In this document: positions 32,144-35,534 of the stretch, in pieces
Position numbering within the stretch: the first letter of the stretch is position 1
Layout of the letters: each line of letters opens with the position of its first letter
NCBI GenBank assembly: GCA_030145345.1
Contig: JAQYVT010000021.1
Span: 1 to 35,534 of the forward strand
DNA length: 35,534 bases
Direction of reading: 5' to 3'
From: Desulfobacterales bacterium
GTDB taxonomy: Bacteria; Desulfobacterota; Desulfobacteria; Desulfobacterales; UBA11574
Translations under genes and position numbers: made by a program
The notes under the pieces: generated by a model
The model's database searches: none
What the model saw: the letters and a program-made list of their open reading frames with translations, nothing else
What the model was told of the DNA's origin: nothing

Positions 32144-32535
32144 CGTCTCCTTGTAATTTTCGTGAAATAATTATCGATTGTACCGAGACTCCGGAACGAA
32201 GTATCCGAGAGAAAAAAGAGGATGGTATTTTCGAAAGATTCGGGCATTATTGTTTGGCTACAACCCTGGTTGTGAAATCATCGGCCTGACAGAACCCCTT
32301 GTTAAGGATGTCATCCAAAATTGGTTGTGCAATTTCTATTCCATAATTCCCTAGTTTAAGGGAATATTTGTCAACCTCAAGTCAGTCCTATCCACTTATT
32401 GTCAACTTATGATAAAATGTATCAGAAAAGAATGGTAATGTGTATCAAAACAGTGGAATGTGTCTCATAAAATGTGTCAAATCATAAGAAAAGTGTACCA
32501 AACTACATCTTATTAAAATAAAAAAAACATACGAG
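32144..32535. other. Intergenic region with degenerate direct repeats
   Basis: Between about 32385 and 32505 a loose repeat occurs several times (ATAAAATGTATC, TAATGTGTATC, GAATGTGTCTC, ATAAAATGTGTC, AAAAGTGTACC). This resembles multiple binding-site ends of insertion elements, but no transposase gene or inverted end was identified. No promoter for the YeeE/YedE gene was found. Confidence 0.45.
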
Positions 32536-32790
32536 ATCGACCCCTGCCCGGTTCCAAGTGCCCGGGGGTCGATGCGGATCATCAGTTCCATAGAAGATCC
32601 GGATATGGTCAAAAAAAAATTCTCAAGCAACTGGTTTTTTGGGGTTAAAAGGAAATCCGGCGCCCAGAGTCAATGCTCCGCCCGCTGGTGCCTTTCAGAG
32701 GATAACGATTTACCATCCCCCTGGGCGGATGATGACTTGAAAGACGCTGAATGTCCGCCTGGCGCCTATTTTCAATCAAAATCCGATTTC
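32536..32790 (+). pseudogene. Remnant of an IS91-like transposase, C-terminal end
   Basis: Reading from about 32536, DPCP then SMRIISSIEDPDMVKK resembles the C-terminal zinc-ribbon tail of IS91-family transposases (typically CP-CGGRM(R/K)IISFIEDP-VI-KIL). A run of nine A at about 32608-32616 shifts the frame: in the alternate frame it continues KKILKQLVFWG, as expected for that family, then stops. Returning to the first frame gives VKRKSGAQSQC and ADDDLKDAECPPGAYF, like the family's end. The metal-binding Cys motif is partly destroyed. So this is a decayed fragment without the catalytic part. Family assignment is by motif memory. Confidence 0.6.
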
Positions 32791-32877
32791 ACTTTTGACG
32801 GCTCTCCAAAGGCGAGTTCAAATCCATTCAATATTCATTATTTTATCGTATAAATCTTAAAAATAACCCGAACACAT

Positions 32878-33013
32878 TTTACAACCTGTAAAAAATTCTG
32901 ACATCTTTTGCCCTACAAATTTATGTGTCAGACGCTCCTTTTTCCAAATAAGATAGTCTTATCTAAAGGTTACATAAATCACCCGGTGTTTTGAATCCTG
33001 GCACGATTGTCGC
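32878..33013 (+). promoter_or_regulatory. Sigma-54 promoter module D for the methyltransferase operon
   Basis: Dyad TTTACA-ACC-TGTAAA at 32878-32892 (centre 32885) with tail AAATTCTGACATC. IHF-like site TATCTAAAGGTTA (one mismatch) at 32960-32972. Sigma-54 element CTGGCACG...GTCGCAG has GG at 33000-33001 and GC at 33012-33013. Dyad to GG is 115 nt and IHF to GG 40 nt. The leader to the start codon at 33245 is about 220 nt. Confidence 0.82.
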
Positions 33014-33244
33014 AGAAGTAATATATCGAAAAGGTAAGCCCATAGGAGTTTGACGATATTTAAATGGTAATTATTTGTTTTCATTGCCGCCTCACAGATG
33101 ATTGCAAGCACCGGATGTTCTTCACACCCATAATAAATACTCGCACCATTGATAACCGGTTTCAAAAAATTTCACATGATAAAAAGAATTGCAGGCAAAC
33201 AGACGTGATTGAATGATTGGAAAAAAATTAAGGAGGAAATTAAA
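33014..33244 (+). other. Long leader of the methyltransferase operon
   Basis: The region between the predicted transcript start and the start codon has no reading frame of note. I looked for a cobalamin riboswitch because a corrinoid protein is encoded downstream, but no B12-box-like sequence was recognised. Confidence 0.4.
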
Positions 33245-34393
33245 ATGAGTTATTACCTTTACAGCAACACTCAGGAAGTGAGCCCCTATGAAAGGATGAT
33301 GGCATCGCTCAATGGAGAAAAAAGGGACCGTGTACCGGTTCATTTCTATCCCAGATGGGCTGCTTTAGAGCACATCGGCGTCACCTTTAAACAGACCTGG
33401 GATGACCCGGACCTGTATGTCAAGGGGCAGATTCTTGCCCAGGAACGGTTTCAATATGACTGTGCCATCGATTACGACATGATGGGTCCTGTAGAGGAAG
33501 CCATGGGCGCTAAACTCAAGTACCCGGAAAACGACGTTCCCCAGATTGCCGAACCCCTGATCAAGACCAAAGAAGACATGAAAAATGTAAAATGGAAACT
33601 CGATCCCCGCAAAGACGGCAACATGCCCAAAGTGCTTTACGTGATTCGGCGTCTCAAAGAAGAGTTGATCAAACGCGGTAATGGCACCCAGCATGTGCCC
33701 ATCATGACCTGGGGGAGCTGTCCTTCCCGAACCGCGGCCTGTCTGACCGGATTCAAAGAGTGGTTTTTAATCGTCGCCAGAGACCCTGACTGGGCGGTGG
33801 AACTGATGGAACGGGCCCTTGACGGATGGCTCCAGATGGTTGTCGCGGCATGGGAAGCCGGTGCCGACTGTGTGTGGGTCAACGATCCGGTCTCTTCCCG
33901 GGACTGCATCTCCCGGGACCACTACGAAAAGCTGACCCAGCCGTATGAGCGAAAGTTCATTGAAGCCATCCGAAGAGAGACCGGAATGAACATTACCATG
34001 CATCCCTGCGGCAACTGGCATGATCGAATGGATCTTGTCTATCAGAATCAGGCGGACTGCTATTTCCTCGGGCCCATGGATGTCGAAATGTGTACCCAAA
34101 AAGCGGTGGAAACCAACGAAAAGGGGCTGTCCCGGGTAAAGGCTTTAAACGGTAACGTCGGTGCCGCCACCAAAAGTACCACAGACGGCCAAACAGCCGT
34201 TTCCTACGCCACGACCATGAAAAGAGGAAAACCCGAAGACATTGAAAAAGAGGCCAAGGCGGTCATCGATGTTGTCGAAGCTGCCGATCTTCGATGCATT
34301 CTGGGAACCAACTGCTGGGATGTCAAGGGCTCTTCTTATGCCAATCGCGACGCCATGGTCTATGCCGCCAGAAAATACGGTCAGTACCAATAG
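33245..34393 (+). CDS. MtaA/uroporphyrinogen-decarboxylase-family methyltransferase
   Basis: The 382-aa protein belongs to the UroD-like family that includes MtaA and CmuA, zinc-dependent enzymes that move methyl groups to or from a corrinoid protein. Zinc-ligand motifs are present: His253-Pro-Cys255 (MHPCGNW) and Cys357 (GTNCWD). The N-terminal part contains the family segment LNGEKRDRVPVHFYPRW. ATG 33245 is chosen because TAAGGAGGAAAT lies just upstream; the frame upstream to 33209 starts only with TTG. The substrate methyl donor (methoxy-aromatic, methylated amine, methylated sulfur compound) is not readable. The corrinoid protein starts 23 bases downstream. Confidence 0.9.
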   Translation: MSYYLYSNTQEVSPYERMMASLNGEKRDRVPVHFYPRWAALEHIGVTFKQTWDDPDLYVKGQILAQERFQYDCAIDYDMMGPVEEAMGAKLKYPENDVPQIAEPLIKTKEDMKNVKWKLDPRKDGNMPKVLYVIRRLKEELIKRGNGTQHVPIMTWGSCPSRTAACLTGFKEWFLIVARDPDWAVELMERALDGWLQMVVAAWEAGADCVWVNDPVSSRDCISRDHYEKLTQPYERKFIEAIRRETGMNITMHPCGNWHDRMDLVYQNQADCYFLGPMDVEMCTQKAVETNEKGLSRVKALNGNVGAATKSTTDGQTAVSYATTMKRGKPEDIEKEAKAVIDVVEAADLRCILGTNCWDVKGSSYANRDAMVYAARKYGQYQ

Positions 34394-34416
34394 ATCGTTA
34401 AAAGGAGAGGAATGAA

Positions 34417-35061
34417 ATGGGTATCCTAAGTGACATCAAAAATGCCGTATTCGACGGAGAAGAAAATAAGATCGTTGAACTGGTTAGACAAGCTTTGGAT
34501 GAAGGCCAGGCGGCTAACGAAATTCTGGACAAAGGGCTGGTCGAGGGCCTCCGGGCCACCGGTGACGCTTTTGAAAAAGGAGAGAAGTTCATTCCCGAGA
34601 TGCTGCTGTCGTCGGAATCCATGAAGAGGGCCATGGTGATTCTCAAACCGCTGCTGGTGGAAGGTGCAGGGGGAGGTTTCGGAAAAGCCGTGCTGGCCAC
34701 CGTGGAGGGCGATGTCCACGACATCGGACTGGAACTGGTGGGCACCATGTTCGAAACCGCAGGGTTTGAAATTCGAAATATGGGGCCGGATGTACCGACC
34801 GAAGATATTGTTGAAGCCGTAAAAGAAGACAAACCGCACATCGTCGGGCTTTCCGCGCTCCTGTCCAACACCATGGATGTCATGCCCGATGTGCTCGAGG
34901 CGCTGGAAAAGAACGGACTCAGAGACTCGGTGAAAGTGATGGTGGGCGGTGCGCCGGTCAAGCAGGATTTCGCCGATGAGATCGGTGCGGACGGCTGGGC
35001 TTACGATGCCGCCAGCGCCGTCCCTAAAGCCAAGGCATTGCGCAGCCAGCTTCCGGATTAA
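34417..35061 (+). CDS. Corrinoid (B12-binding) methyl-carrier protein
   Basis: A 214-aa protein of the MtaC/MtbC type. A helical N-terminal cap domain (about 1-85, GILSDIKNAVFDGEENKIVEL onward in short form) precedes the B12-binding Rossmann domain with Asp99-x-His101-x2-Gly104 (GDVHDIG, His101 being the lower cobalt ligand), then LSALLSNTMDVMP and VMVGGAPV. All key residues are intact. AAGGAGAGG precedes the ATG. It pairs with the MtaA-like protein just upstream; the substrate-specific MtaB-type methyltransferase is not in the window, so the system is incomplete here. Confidence 0.93.
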   Translation: MGILSDIKNAVFDGEENKIVELVRQALDEGQAANEILDKGLVEGLRATGDAFEKGEKFIPEMLLSSESMKRAMVILKPLLVEGAGGGFGKAVLATVEGDVHDIGLELVGTMFETAGFEIRNMGPDVPTEDIVEAVKEDKPHIVGLSALLSNTMDVMPDVLEALEKNGLRDSVKVMVGGAPVKQDFADEIGADGWAYDAASAVPKAKALRSQLPD

Positions 35062-35282
35062 TCATTGAACATGGTCCGGCAGATGAAGCGGTTTTCCGGT
35101 TGATCGGGGTCACTGGTAATGAGTTCACTTCCATTCGGTCAAGCGTATAGCCGGGACAAGATGAATTTGTGGTGGTTGTTTGTTGGTTTATTAGATGACT
35201 TATGAGTTCAACTGCGTGCATAGAAAGCGCGAAGTTATCTATGGCCTTACTCGGCAAGCCCATATAAAAAAGGAGGAACACC

Positions 35283-35534
35283 ATGCAGGAAAAGGATAAG
35301 AAAAAGAAAGAAAAACAGTCTCTCATGGAAAGGCCCCTTTCCCGTAGAGATTTTTCGCGGATTGCCATGACATTCGGCGTCACTTCGACGCTGTTTGCCT
35401 GGCAGAGCTTTGCCGATGCCGGCGTGAACCCGGACGGCCATATGCTGGCCCAGAAGGCCAAGAATATCCAGGACGCACGTTACAAGGCCAAACCCAAGTA
35501 CAAATTCCGTTATGGGGCTGCCGGGCACAGTGTC
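35283..35534 (+). CDS. Start of a Tat-exported protein, probably a TRAP-type solute-binding subunit, cut by the window end
   Basis: ATG 35283 follows AAAAAGGAGGAACACC. The 84 visible residues begin with a Lys-rich tail, then a twin-arginine signal (LSRRDFSRIAMTFGVTSTLF) and a mature start at AKPKYKFRYGAAGHSV, reminiscent of the opening of DctP-type TRAP binding proteins (KFRYG...). If so it would bind the substrate of the neighbouring methyltransferase system, such as a methylated compound or organic acid, in the periplasm. The visible part is too short to settle this. The 221-base gap before it shows no further gene. Confidence 0.6.
   Translation, partial: MQEKDKKKKEKQSLMERPLSRRDFSRIAMTFGVTSTLFAWQSFADAGVNPDGHMLAQKAKNIQDARYKAKPKYKFRYGAAGHSV

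Noticed and set aside
32278-32300. Sigma-54 promoter for the YeeE/YedE gene
   Set aside because: A GG-N10-GC spacing exists on the minus strand, but the -24 consensus TGGCA is absent.
32572-32853. 93-aa plus-strand ORF as an intact gene
   Set aside because: It carries a frameshifted transposase tail and has no start signal; treated as a pseudogene fragment.
33014-33244. Cobalamin riboswitch before the methyltransferase-corrinoid operon
   Set aside because: Expected for a B12-dependent system, but no B12-box-like sequence was seen.
1-35534. CRISPR array, tRNA or rRNA genes
   Set aside because: No regularly spaced repeats and no tRNA or rRNA sequence was recognised when reading both strands.

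Overview
The window looks like a chromosomal segment from an anaerobic, probably sulfate-reducing, Desulfobacterota-type bacterium (Desulfobacterales-like). The evidence is gene content: a 16-heme HmcA-type cytochrome with the rest of an Hmc-type transmembrane redox complex, HdrCBA, a DsrC/TusE-family protein, a TsuA/YeeE-type sulfur transporter next to an exported rhodanese, TauE/SafE, an ADP-forming acyl-CoA synthetase, a formate/nitrite-type channel, and an MtaA-like methyltransferase with its corrinoid protein. No rRNA, tRNA or CRISPR array was seen. The assignment comes from reading alone, without database searches.

Layout. 1-3745: 3' part of a sigma-54 activator gene, then an ADP-forming acyl-CoA synthetase. 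4384-8786: UspA, CstA, a small membrane protein, a possible structured RNA, and a 99-aa protein paired with an ArsA/Get3-like ATPase. 9083-11220: a small 59-aa gene, a formate/nitrite-type channel, a 97-aa protein, a doubtful 44-aa ORF and a second Usp. 11287-13688 (minus): a protein with a degenerate diadenylate-cyclase-like domain and a crotonase-fold protein lacking the usual catalytic residues. 14182-16173: TauE/SafE plus a two-TM protein. 16183-29048 (minus): one long gene set running tandem DsrC-like, HmcA, HmcB-HmcC fusion, HmcD, HmcE, HmcF, double Usp, HdrC, HdrB, double-module HdrA. 29533-32143 (minus): periplasmic rhodanese and YeeE/YedE transporter. 32144-33244: remains of an IS91-like transposase and a promoter. 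33245-35534: MtaA-like protein, corrinoid protein and the start of a Tat-exported protein.

Regulation is the most striking feature. Five transcription units (uspA at 4384; the 9083-11220 channel unit; tauE/safE; the DsrC-Hmc-Hdr unit; the methyltransferase unit) share one promoter design. It consists of the inverted repeat TTTACA-N3-TGTAAA, then an IHF-like site, then a sigma-54 promoter (GG-N10-GC). The dyad centre lies 115-117 nt from the promoter GG, and the IHF motif starts exactly 40 nt before the GG in all five. Two or three further sigma-54 promoters (acyl-CoA synthetase, rhodanese, perhaps crotonase) carry different dyads at the same 115.5 nt distance. This suggests a group of sigma-54 activators sharing one DNA-loop geometry, with one of them coordinating stress proteins, an anion channel, a membrane-to-cytosol electron-transfer complex and methyl transfer.

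Functionally, the Hmc module would pass electrons between periplasmic c-type cytochromes and the cytosolic CCG protein HmcF. The DsrC-like protein and HdrABC encoded in the same unit are plausible cytosolic partners. The link is inferred from gene order and needs biochemical evidence.
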